This document shows, in pieces, positions 25,529-35,600 of a stretch of 64,000 nucleotides of DNA. The notes under the pieces were generated by a model. That model had not been told where the DNA came from and did no database searches. It saw only the letters and a program-made list of their open reading frames with translations. The translations under genes were made by a program, and so were the position numbers. The stretch is from Flavobacterium hankyongi (GTDB lineage Bacteria > Bacteroidota > Bacteroidia > Flavobacteriales > Flavobacteriaceae): the NCBI RefSeq assembly GCF_036840915.1, contig NZ_CP085725.1, positions 496,001-560,000 of the forward strand, given 5' to 3'. The first letter of the stretch is position 1. Each line of letters starts with the position of its first letter.

Positions 25529-26787
25529 TGGAAATTACAAATACACCAAACGAAAAAAAGTCACTTTTTTCAAATTTAACTGTTCAAATTTTAGTTGCTA
25601 TGATTCTGGGTGCAGTACTTGGAATTTTTATTCATAATAATTATTCAGCTGATGCTGCCAAAGAGTTTAGCGGCTATATAAAAATGTTGGCGACAATATT
25701 TATTCGTTTAGTGCAAATGATTATTTCTCCTTTGGTTTTTACAACATTGGTAGTTGGAATTGCTAAACTTGGTGATATTAAAGCGGTTGGAAGAATTGGT
25801 GGTAAAGCATTAGGTTGGTTTTTAACGGCATCTTTAATTTCACTTATAATAGGAATGTTTTGGGTAAATATTTTGGAACCTGGAACTGGATTAAATTTAA
25901 GTGGAGTAGATGTGTCTGCAGCAACTGAAGTTACAGAAAAAACTCAAAATTTTTCGGCTCAAAACTTTGTAGAACACATTATACCTAAGAGTGTTGTTGA
26001 AGCAATGGCAACTAATGAAATTTTACAGATTGTAATTTTCTCTATCTTTTTTGGTTTAGCTGCAGCTTCTTTGGGAGACTATACAAAGGCTGTTGTTAAT
26101 GCTTTAGATAAAACATCACACATCATCTTAAAAATGGTGAATTATGTAATGAAATTTGCCCCACTTGGGGTTTTTGGAGCTATTGCTGGTGTTTTTGCTA
26201 TTCGTGATTTAGGTGAATTATTATTGACTTATGCTAAATACTTTGGTTCGTTTTTGGTAGGTATTTCATCATTATGGATTGTTTTATTATTGATAGGTTA
26301 TTTGTTCTTAAAATCAAGAATGACTGTTTTATTAAAACATATTATCTCTCCTTTAGTAATTGCTTTTGGTACAACAAGTAGTGAGGCTGTTTTTCCTAAA
26401 TTAACAGAAGAATTAGAACGTTTTGGTGTAAAAGACAAAATAGTATCATTTATGCTTCCTTTAGGATATTCTTTTAATCTTGACGGAAGTATGATGTATA
26501 TGACTTTTGCCAGTATTTTTATAGCTCAAGCTTACGGCGTCCATTTAGATTTAGGTACACAAATGACAATGCTTATTGTGTTGATGTTAACCAGTAAAGG
26601 TATTGCAGGTGTTCCAAGAGCAAGTTTAGTGGTTGTAGCTGCTACTTGTGGTATGTTTGATATTCCAGTCGAAGGAATAGCTTTGATTTTACCAATAGAT
26701 CATTTTTGTGATATGTTTAGAAGTGCTACAAATGTATTAGGAAATGCATTAGCAACTTCGGTAGTAGGGAAGTGGGAAAAAGATTAA
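25528..26787 (+). CDS. dicarboxylate/amino acid:cation symporter (DAACS family)
   Basis: This 419-residue inner-membrane protein with eight or more helices and two hairpin loops imports dicarboxylates or acidic amino acids with protons or sodium. Family marks are QMIISPLVFTTLVVGIAKLG in the N-terminal half, the serine-rich hairpin FGTTSSEAVFPKL near residue 288, LGYSFNLDGSMMYMTFA near residue 310 and LTSKGIAGVPRASLVV near residue 350. It is coupled to aroC by a one-base overlap, although no metabolic link is obvious. A strong terminator follows. Confidence 0.93.
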   Translation: MEITNTPNEKKSLFSNLTVQILVAMILGAVLGIFIHNNYSADAAKEFSGYIKMLATIFIRLVQMIISPLVFTTLVVGIAKLGDIKAVGRIGGKALGWFLTASLISLIIGMFWVNILEPGTGLNLSGVDVSAATEVTEKTQNFSAQNFVEHIIPKSVVEAMATNEILQIVIFSIFFGLAAASLGDYTKAVVNALDKTSHIILKMVNYVMKFAPLGVFGAIAGVFAIRDLGELLLTYAKYFGSFLVGISSLWIVLLLIGYLFLKSRMTVLLKHIISPLVIAFGTTSSEAVFPKLTEELERFGVKDKIVSFMLPLGYSFNLDGSMMYMTFASIFIAQAYGVHLDLGTQMTMLIVLMLTSKGIAGVPRASLVVVAATCGMFDIPVEGIALILPIDHFCDMFRSATNVLGNALATSVVGKWEKD

Positions 26788-26812
26788 ATATCATATCATT
26801 TATATGGATATT

Positions 26813-26841
26813 AAAAAAGCGACCTTTAGGTCGCTTTTTTT
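26813..26841. terminator. bidirectional terminator after the symporter gene
   Basis: AAAAAAGCGACC pairs with GGTCGCTTTTTT around TTTA. It lies between the symporter gene and the convergent AIM24-type gene. Confidence 0.92.
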
Positions 26842-26845
26842 GTTA

Positions 26846-27640
26846 TTAGAATCTGTTATCACCATCTAGTAAGTTCCCCAAACCTCCTAGTAAACTTCCT
26901 TCTTCTTTTCCTCCTGCCATTCCAGAAGCCATAATTATTCTGCCAGCTAAACGACTAAAAGGTAATGATTGAATATAGACCACGCCAGGACCTCTTAAAG
27001 TAGCATAAAACATTCCTTCACCGCCAAAAAGTGTATTTTTGATTCCACCAATGAACTCAATGTCATAGTCTACATCTTTAGTGAAGCCAACAATACATCC
27101 AGTATCAACTTTTAAAACTTCTCCAGATTGTAATTCTTTGCGAGCCAAAGTTCCACCAGAATGCACAAAAGCCATTCCATCTCCTTCAATTTTTTGCATG
27201 ATAAAACCTTCTCCTCCAAATAATCCTCTCCCTAATTTTCTTGAGAATTCAATGCCTACAGAAACTCCTTTTGCTGCACAAAGAAATGAATCTTTTTGAC
27301 ATATAAATTTCCCTCCGTATTTCATTAAATCAATGGCTACAATTTTTCCCGGATATGGAGCAGCAAAAGATACTTTTTTCTTGCCAGATTCTTGATTTTG
27401 GTATGCGGTCATGAATAGACTTTCCCCAGTAAGCATTCTTTTTCCAGCATTTAGAAGCTTTCCTAACATTCCAGATTGTTGTCCAGAACCGTCACCAAAA
27501 ATGGTTTCCATTTTGATTCCGTTATCCATCATCATGAAGCTTCCTGCTTCTGCAACAACCACTTCTTGAGGATCAAGTTCTATTTCTACATATTGCATTT
27601 CTTCACCATAAATATGGTAATCTATTTCATGTGCTTGCAT
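26846..27640 (-). CDS. AIM24 family protein (TIGR00266)
   Basis: This 264-residue soluble protein is of the TIGR00266/AIM24 family, with a glycine-rich beta-helix-like fold. Marks are VVVAEAGSFMMMDNGIKMET near the N-terminus, RGLFGGEGFIMQKIEGDG in the middle and NTLFGGEGMFYATLRGPG near the end. A very similar short motif (FGGEG) recurs at both places. The biochemical role is not known; the mitochondrial relative AIM24 is linked to inner-membrane organisation. The ATG at 27640 is the natural start. It ends five bases from the terminator shared with the symporter gene. Confidence 0.88.
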   Translation of the reverse strand: MQAHEIDYHIYGEEMQYVEIELDPQEVVVAEAGSFMMMDNGIKMETIFGDGSGQQSGMLGKLLNAGKRMLTGESLFMTAYQNQESGKKKVSFAAPYPGKIVAIDLMKYGGKFICQKDSFLCAAKGVSVGIEFSRKLGRGLFGGEGFIMQKIEGDGMAFVHSGGTLARKELQSGEVLKVDTGCIVGFTKDVDYDIEFIGGIKNTLFGGEGMFYATLRGPGVVYIQSLPFSRLAGRIIMASGMAGGKEEGSLLGGLGNLLDGDNRF

Positions 27641-27694
27641 TTCTTTAGTTTTTTAAGTTTGATTTATTAGAGTTTCAATTAAAAAAAATGTTAC

Positions 27695-27722
27695 AAAAAA
27701 AGCGTTCAAATTTGAACGCTTT
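27695..27722 (-). terminator. terminator after miaE
   Basis: A perfect 24-base palindrome (AAAGCGTTCAAA/TTTGAACGCTTT), read on the minus strand, is followed by a T run. It stands six bases behind the miaE stop. Confidence 0.9.
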
Positions 27723-27727
27723 AATTT

Positions 27728-28309
27728 TTATCCGTGAATGGTTTCTTTTTTACCAAAGTTTACAATAATGCTTTCTTCATATTCAATCCATTGTTTCCAG
27801 CGATTGTCCACATATTCTCTTTCGCCATATTTTCTGGCAAAATTTAAAAACGTTGTATAATGATTCGCTTCAGATATCATTAGTTCTCTATAAAATTTTG
27901 ATAGTTCTTCGTCATTTATGTTCTCAGAAAGGACTTTAAAACGTTCGCAACTTCTTGCTTCAATCATCGCAGCAAAAAGTAAACGATCTATCATCGATTG
28001 ATCTCTACTGCCGTCTTTTTTTAAAAATTTTGTCAGCAATCCTACATAATCATCTTTACGCTCACGAGTAAATTCAAAATTTCTTGCTTTAATAATGTCA
28101 TGAACCATTCTGAAATGGTCCATCTCTTCAATAGCAATTTTAGTCATCTCGGTTACTAAATCTTCCTTTTCAGAATTGTTTATTATCAAATTGATTGCAT
28201 TTGTAGCTGCTTTTTGTTCACACCATGCGTGATCAGATAAAATTTCAGACAAATTATCCTCAGCAATGTTTGCCCATCTTGGGTCGGTTTTTAATTTTAA
28301 TCCTAACAT
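27728..28309 (-). CDS. miaE: tRNA-(ms2io6A)-hydroxylase MiaE
   Basis: This protein of 193 residues is a diiron monooxygenase that hydroxylates the isopentenyl group of ms2i6A37 in tRNA. The four-helix bundle carries the iron ligands in DHAWCEQKAATNAINLI, IAIEEMDHFRMVHDII (E-x-x-H), AAMIEARSCERFKVL and LMISEANHYTTFLNFA (E-x-x-H). Both E-x-x-H pairs are intact. The ATG at 28309 fits the family N-terminus (MLGLKLKTDPRWANIAEDN); a TTG three codons earlier is less likely. It is divergent from the glycosyltransferase gene. Confidence 0.93.
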   Translation of the reverse strand: MLGLKLKTDPRWANIAEDNLSEILSDHAWCEQKAATNAINLIINNSEKEDLVTEMTKIAIEEMDHFRMVHDIIKARNFEFTRERKDDYVGLLTKFLKKDGSRDQSMIDRLLFAAMIEARSCERFKVLSENINDEELSKFYRELMISEANHYTTFLNFARKYGEREYVDNRWKQWIEYEESIIVNFGKKETIHG

Positions 28310-28328
28310 GTTTTTCAAGATTGAAGTG

Positions 28329-28336
28329 CAAAATTA
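28329..28336 (-). promoter_or_regulatory. putative -7 box TAATTTTG for miaE
   Basis: On the minus strand TAATTTTG fits TAnnTTTG and ends 19 bases before the miaE ATG. Confidence 0.45.
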
Positions 28337-28342
28337 CATTTT

Positions 28343-28363
28343 ATTTATGATTTATGATTTATA
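28343..28363. repeat. heptamer tandem repeat ATTTATG x3 in divergent promoter region
   Basis: Three adjacent copies (the last is ATTTATA) lie between the two opposed -7-like boxes of miaE and the glycosyltransferase gene. Confidence 0.6.
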
Positions 28364-28365
28364 TC

Positions 28366-28373
28366 TATTTTTG
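28366..28373 (+). promoter_or_regulatory. putative -7 box TATTTTTG for the glycosyltransferase gene
   Basis: TATTTTTG fits TAnnTTTG and ends 17 bases before the TTG start codon at 28391. The heptamer repeat lies where the -33 contact should be. Confidence 0.45.
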
Positions 28374-28390
28374 TTTAAAAAATATATTTT

Positions 28391-29608
28391 TTGAAAACAC
28401 TCTTAGTTATAGGTTTAGTTTTTCCGGAACCAAATTCCTCGGCTGCCGGAATCAGAATGTTACAGTTAATTGAATTATTTCAAGAGCAAGATTATAAAGT
28501 GGTCTTTGCATCTTCGGCTCAAGAAAGTGAATTCTCATTTGATTTAAATTCCATTAATATTGAAAAGAAAAATATTGAATTAAATAATTCAAGTTTTGAT
28601 TTATATATTAAAGATTTAAATCCTGATATAGTGTTGTTTGATAGGTTTATTTCTGAAGAACAATTTGGCTGGAGAGTTGTTGAAAATTGTCCAAATTCTA
28701 TTAGAATTTTAGATACAGAAGACTTACATTGTTTGCGTTATGCTAGGCAAAAAGCAGTCAAAAAAAGTCAAAAATTTGAGTTAGAAGATTTATTACAAGA
28801 AGAAACAGCAAAGCGAGAAATTGCAAGTATTTATCGTTGCGATTTATCACTAATGGTTTCAGATTTTGAAATGGTTGTTTTACAGGATGTTTTCAAAATA
28901 GATTCTTCATTGTTATTTTATTTGCCAATGTTCTTTGACGTTAAAAACAGTTTTAAACCTTTTAAAGAAAGAAAAGACTTTGTTTTTATTGGTAACTTTT
29001 TACATGAGCCTAATTACGATGCTGTTTTACAATTGAAGTCTTTTTGGTCCGTAATTAAAAAGAATCTGCCTGAAGTTAATTTGAATATCTATGGAGCGTA
29101 TAGTTCGCAAAAAGTAGAACAATTGCATAATGCTAAAGAAGGTTTTTTAATAAAGGGTAGGGTAGATAATGCTTTGAAGGTGATCGAAAATGCTAGGGTA
29201 TTATTAGCACCTTTACGATTTGGAGCAGGAATAAAGGGAAAACTATTAGAAGCAATGCAAGTTGGAACCCCAAGTATTACTACACAAGTTGGAGCAGAAG
29301 GAATTACCAGTCAGGAAGAATGGAATGGCTTTGTGCAAGACAATTTTGCTGAATTTTCTGAAAAAGCAATTCGTTTATATTCTGATGAAAAAACTTGGAA
29401 TGAAATGCAACAAAAATCAATGGGCATTTTGTTTAAAAGATTCAATAAGAAAGATTATGAGTCTAATTTTAAGCTAAAAATAGAACATCTTACGAGATAC
29501 ATTACGACCCATAGAATTAATAATTTTACAGGAAATCTATTGCTTCAAAATCAATTTGCTTCAACAAAATTTATGTCAAAATGGATTGAAGAGAAAAATA
29601 AAGGGTGA
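28391..29608 (+). CDS. glycosyltransferase family 4-like protein
   Basis: This cytoplasmic GT-B-fold protein has 405 residues. The N-terminal half is an acceptor-binding domain with VFPEPNSSAAGIRMLQLIEL, which suggests a membrane-associated glycosyltransferase. The C-terminal donor site has VFIGNFLHEPNYDAVLQLK and VLLAPLRFGAGIKGKLLEAM followed by GTPSITTQVGAEGI, as in Glyco_trans_1_4 proteins. The start is a TTG, since no ATG exists before the conserved N-terminus. The donor sugar and acceptor are not known. No other polysaccharide genes are adjacent. Confidence 0.82.
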   Translation: MKTLLVIGLVFPEPNSSAAGIRMLQLIELFQEQDYKVVFASSAQESEFSFDLNSINIEKKNIELNNSSFDLYIKDLNPDIVLFDRFISEEQFGWRVVENCPNSIRILDTEDLHCLRYARQKAVKKSQKFELEDLLQEETAKREIASIYRCDLSLMVSDFEMVVLQDVFKIDSSLLFYLPMFFDVKNSFKPFKERKDFVFIGNFLHEPNYDAVLQLKSFWSVIKKNLPEVNLNIYGAYSSQKVEQLHNAKEGFLIKGRVDNALKVIENARVLLAPLRFGAGIKGKLLEAMQVGTPSITTQVGAEGITSQEEWNGFVQDNFAEFSEKAIRLYSDEKTWNEMQQKSMGILFKRFNKKDYESNFKLKIEHLTRYITTHRINNFTGNLLLQNQFASTKFMSKWIEEKNKG

Positions 29609-29690
29609 TTATTTCAAAAAATATAGTTTTTTAACAAATTTCTATATAACTTTAATGGTCGGCTATAACTATTCTATCAAATTTTTGTTG

Positions 29691-32600
29691 ATGCTTAAAA
29701 AGTACTTCTACTTTATAATCTTATATTTTATTACCATTCATGTATCTGGTCAGATATATGATTTTAGACGCATAGATCAAGAAGACGGATTATCATCTGC
29801 TAACATAAATGTTGTTTTTCAGGATAGTAGAGATTATTTATGGATTGGTACCGATGGTGGTGGCTTGATTAAGTATGACGGAATATCTTATGAGATTTTT
29901 GATCAAAATAAAGGTTTATCAGGCGAATTTATTACAGATATTGTAGAAGATCAGCGTGGTAATCTAGTTATTGGGACAAAATATAACGGTGTATACATTT
30001 ATGATGGGTTGCATTTTTTTAAAGAATTTAATGAAAGTAATAACAAAATTACTTCAAATTTAGTTTTTAAAGCTATAAATACAAGAAAAGGTATTATAGT
30101 TGTTACTTCCCATGAACTATTTTTAATAAAACCGAATTATGAAATAAATACTCTTTTAAAATTCTCCAAACCCTTTAAACAAATCAATGCTGCAGTGGAA
30201 GCAAAATCGGGACAACTTTTACTAGCGTCTGAAAATGGGGTATTTAGTTTTGAAAAGGGTATATTAACTCCTTTTTTTCCAAATGAAGTAAATGGAAGAA
30301 CTACAGTTAGTAAAAGCCCAAACGGAAAAGTTTTTATTGGTACAGATAAAGCAGAACTTTTTACTTATGAAAATGATAAATTATCGAAACCAGATATAAT
30401 TAAAGATAATAATGGTAAACCGTTTTCTATTAAAAATGTTTATGTAACTAAGCGTGAAAGTAAATGGTTAAGTAGTTATGACACTAAAGGTGTTTGTTTA
30501 AGCCATGGTAGTTTTCACGTTTTCTTTGATAAATCTAATGGTTTTGATGGAGATCTTGTTAACTCTTTTTTTCAAGATAAAACTAAAAACTTATATATAG
30601 CCACAAGCGCTACTGGACTTTTTGTTACTTCCCCTCAACAATTTATAAATTTTTCAAATATAGAAGCACTAAGCTCGTCTTCTGCATTTTGTGTTTTTAA
30701 AAATAATGACAAATTATATTTTTCTCAAGATAGTAAGTTTGTAAATGAAGTACTATTTAAGGGTACAAATGAAATTAAATTACTTAGAAAACTTCCAGTT
30801 CAAGATTCACGTGCAGGTTTCATTGATAATAATAAAAAATCTGTTTTTGGTTGTTCAGAAGGATTGGCTATTCTTGAAAAAGGAGGAATAAGAAAAATAG
30901 ATTTAAGGAAGTTTGTAAATAATGAAGATTTAAAAGTTACTTCATTATTTCAAAATAAAGAAGGAGAATATTTTGTTGGAACCTTTGGACATGGCTTATT
31001 TATATTAGATAAAAACTTCAGACTCGTAACAAGAATCAAAAGAAACATGAATTTTAGCGATAATGTTTCTACAATTTTAGAGTTAAGTAATAATAATTGG
31101 TACTTAGGATCAAGTGATGGATTATTTATTTTAAAAAGAAAGAAACGAAAGTTTTATTTAACAAAAAAAATATTTGCAGATGTAATATCAGTAGGAACTA
31201 AAGATAGCTATGGGAATTTTTGGTTCTCTGGTGATAAAAAGTTAATATTTATAGATAAAAATTTTAACAAGAAGATTTATACTGAAAAAAATGGACTTTT
31301 ATCAACATTAATTTATACACTTATCGCTAATAATGAAGGTGATCTTTTGATAGGTACAAATTTTGGATTGGCTAAAGTAAAAATAGATGGAGAGGGAAAA
31401 ATTATTTACATTAATAATTATAATTCTAAAAATGGTTTCACTGGGCTTGAAACTAATATGAGAGCTCAATATAAAGATGAAGAAGGTGATATTTATTTGG
31501 CTACCGTAAAAGGATTGTATCAATGCTTAGGTAGTTATAGAACCAACTTTAATGAAAATGTGAAGGTTAAAATTACAGGCTTAGCTTTATTTAATGATTC
31601 AAAAAAATGGGAAGCTTCAAAAAATCATTGGGAAAATTTACCTCCTCAAGGCTATATATTTGATGAAAATGACGACGATTTAACTTTCACTTATTTAACA
31701 ATTAATAATAATATTTCAAAAAATGCTTCATATTCGTACATACTTGAAGGTTTAGAAAAAGCAAAATGGTCTAAGCCAACACAGCAGCGATCTATTAATT
31801 ATTCAAATTTAAGTTTTGGAAATTATACTTTTAAGGTTAGAGTTGTTGATAATATAGGTCGCCCAATTAGTCCTATTGCGAGTTATGCATTTAGAATTGA
31901 AAAACCTTTCTACTTAAGTTGGTGGTTTATTATTGGAGGAATTGCAATTATTTATTTGGTGATTTCTTTGATTTTTACCAAAACAGCTAAATACAACAAA
32001 GATTTTGTAAAAAACTATGCTGAGGCTGATTCTTCAAATGAGCAATTTGGCTTATACTTTCTCTTTTTAGGAATATTAATTCCTCTAATAGATTTTATAA
32101 TAGAAATCACAAATGTTAGAGAAGTAGAAACACTCCAGTTTAATATATTAGTTGGTATTATCCTTATTGGGGTTTATTTGCTAAGTAAAAAAATTAAAAT
32201 CATACAAAATAATCTAAGATATTTATTTGCATTATTTCTTTTTATTTACGCAGTTGAGACTGTTAGGAAAATGATTTTTTTTCCAAATAATATTGCAGCA
32301 TTTCTTGATTTTTTAGTTGCATTTTTCCTTTCCTATAGTGTGTTTAAAACAATACGATACTATTGGTTGTATGTTTTTTTAGTTTTTGGACTTATTATAG
32401 CACTTTATACCTCAAATGCTATAACTAGAGAAGTTATGGTTGCTTTTTTATATAGTTGTTTCATAATAGCGATTCTTAATCAGGTACGATATATTGTAAA
32501 TCTAAATGCAAAAGATAAATTTTTATTTGCAGATAATATTGTAAATAAAGGAACTTCTCTTGTTTTGGCAGTAAATAAAAAAGGAGAAGTTGTTTATTGT

Positions 32601-35600
32601 AGCGAAACTATTCAACAAATTTTAGGATATAATGTTTATGAAGTTAAAGGAATGAATTATTGGAAATTAACTGAAGATGATGAATTTTCAACAATTAATT
32701 ATAAAATAAGTGAAGGACTTTATATCAGAAAACTAAAATGTAAAGATGGAAGTTATAAATTCATTCAATGGAAAGACTCTAAATATTCTGATGATTTATA
32801 TGTAGGTATTGGACAAGATGTTACAGAACAAGTTGAAGTTCAAAATCAATATAAAAAGCTTATAGAATCTGCTTCAGATATGATCTATGAAACAGATATT
32901 AAAGGTTATTTTACTTTCATTAATAAGTTTACAGAAAAGCTTTTGGGATTTTCAAGAGAAGAATATATAGGCAAGCATTTTACCTCATTAATTCATCCAG
33001 ATTACACAGAACAAGTTATTCAATTTTATGTAAATACATCTTTAGATGGAGATGAGATACCATTTTTAGAGTTTCCAGTTCTTAAAAAGTCAGGAGAGAA
33101 ATTATGGGTATCACAAAAAGTTTCTTTATCCCGTAATACAGACGGAAAAGTAATAGGATATGCAGCTATTGCTCGTGATATAACCATTCTGAAAAATATA
33201 GAAAAAGAACAAAAAAACAGACAAGAAAAAAACGAATTATATAACAAAACAATTAATAAATTAGTAACAAAAATTTATCCTGAAGAGACAAGTTTTGTTG
33301 ACATTCTTAAAGAAATTCTTAAGTCATCTGCTATAGGAGCCAATATTGACCGAATTAGTTACTGGAACTATAGTAGAACAGCTCTGGATTGCATTATTTT
33401 ATATAAACTTTATGAAGATTCTTTTATTGGAAATTTTACAACTAATCTTTCAGAATGTCCTAATTATTTTAAGGCTTTAGAAAATGATAATATTATTATA
33501 GCTTCAGATGTTTATAACACAGAAAGTGTTAGAGAGTTTGTAGATGAATATTTGCCTCAAAATGATATAAAATCAATGCTAGATGTTCCTATTATTTTTA
33601 ATGGAGAAATTGCTGCAATTTTATGTTTTGAGATAACGCATGAATTTAGAAAATGGGACAATGATGATATAAATTTTGCTCGTTCAGTTGCGGATGTTAT
33701 CGCAATTGCGATAGAGTCACAAAAGCGTTTAGAAACAGAAGAAAAACTTAAAATAAAAACAGAAATATTATCTGCAATCGCTATTTCAACAGAAAAATTA
33801 TTAAAAGGAAAAGATTTAAATACAATTTTTGATGATATATTTCCAATCATTGGTAAGGCCTCAAAAATTGATAGAGTATATTATTTTCAAGACGACCCAG
33901 CCACCAAAACTTTAAGTCAAAAAAATGAATGGGTAAATGCTAACATTTCTGTACAATTAGATAACCCATTGTTGCAAAACCTTCCATATGAAAAATCACA
34001 AGAATTTCTGGATTTTATAATGGAAAACAAAGTGTATAATGCAGTTGTTGATGAAGTTAAAAATCCAGATATAAAAAAACGCTGGAAAGATCAAGGAATT
34101 TTGACCATTTTAATATTTCCAATTTTTGTAAAAAATCAATTTTATGGATCGATAGGTTTTGATGATTGTACAAATGGTAGAAAATGGTCAGATGATGAAA
34201 TTGGCGTACTTCAAATTTTAGCAAATAACATATCAACAGCAATTGAAAGAGTCCAAAATGAAGGATTGTTGCAAGAAAGTGAACAACGATTTAAATTATT
34301 AACCAATAATATTCCAGGAACAGTTTATTTGTCTGAAAACGATGAAAATTGGACTAAAATTTTCTTAAATGATGAAATTGAAGTTCTTACTGGTTATAAA
34401 AAATCACTCTTTTTAGACAAACAAATTTCTCTTATTGATTTAGTTCACCCAGATGATCGACAAAATTTAAAAGAATATACCACAGAACGTATCGAAAATC
34501 ACTCATCTTTCCATGTTGTTTATAGACTCAGAAAAAGTAGTGGCGATTATATATGGGTTGAAGAATTTGGTGATGTAATTTTAAGAGATGGAAAAATAGC
34601 CTTCATCGAAGGAATTTTGTTTGATATCACAGCAAAAAAAGAAATCGAATCTGAAATCAAAGCAAGAGAGTATGCTGAAGCCTCTAGTAAAGCTAAATCT
34701 GAATTTTTGGCAAATATGAGCCATGAAATACGTACACCTTTAAACGCTATCATTGGTTTTTCAAGTATATTAAAGGAAACACAACTTGATAATTCTCAAC
34801 AGGAATATTTAGCAACAGTTAATCATTCAGCAGACATTTTATTAGATGTAGTTAATGACATTCTGGATTTTTCTAAAATTGAAACAGGTAAGTTAGAGTT
34901 AGAGTATAAAAAGACAAACCTTTATGAACTTTCACATCAAATTATCGATATTATTCGATTTGATTCGGAACAAAAAAATATTTCATTATCATTAAAAATA
35001 GATAAAGAAGTACCTAAGTATATTGTGACAGATGCATTAAGAATTAAGCAGGTATTACTTAATTTACTTTCTAATGCTGTAAAATTTACTAACAAAGGTA
35101 AAGTTCAATTTCAAATTGAATTTATTGGTAAAACGGAAACAAACGCTAAACTTAAATTTTCAGTGATAGATAGCGGAATTGGTATTAAGAAAGCAAATCA
35201 AGAAAAAATATTTGAACCTTTTTCACAAGAAGATAATTCAACTACCAGAAAATATGGAGGAACTGGTTTGGGTCTGGCAATTTCTAATAAAATCCTGAAA
35301 TTAATGTATAGTAAATTAGAGTTGGAGAGTGAGATAAATAAAGGTAGTACTTTTTATTTCGAATTGGAGGCTAAATATTTTGAAGATACAATTGATTCAG
35401 AATATGATATCGATGTTAGAGAAATGGAAGTAAATTATGAAGATATTAGTTTGATTCATAAAAAATCTGTTTTCAGTTCATCCAAAAGAGTATTAGTCGT
35501 TGAAGACAACAAAATTAATATGCTTTTAGCAAGGACTATGATTAAGAAAATTATTCCAGATGCAATAATTTTTGAGGCAAGTAATGGTAAAATTGGTGTT

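Noticed and set aside
29556..29690. Longer N-terminus for the hybrid kinase
   Set aside because: The extra residues overlap the glycosyltransferase gene, and the ATG at 29691 gives a standard signal peptide.
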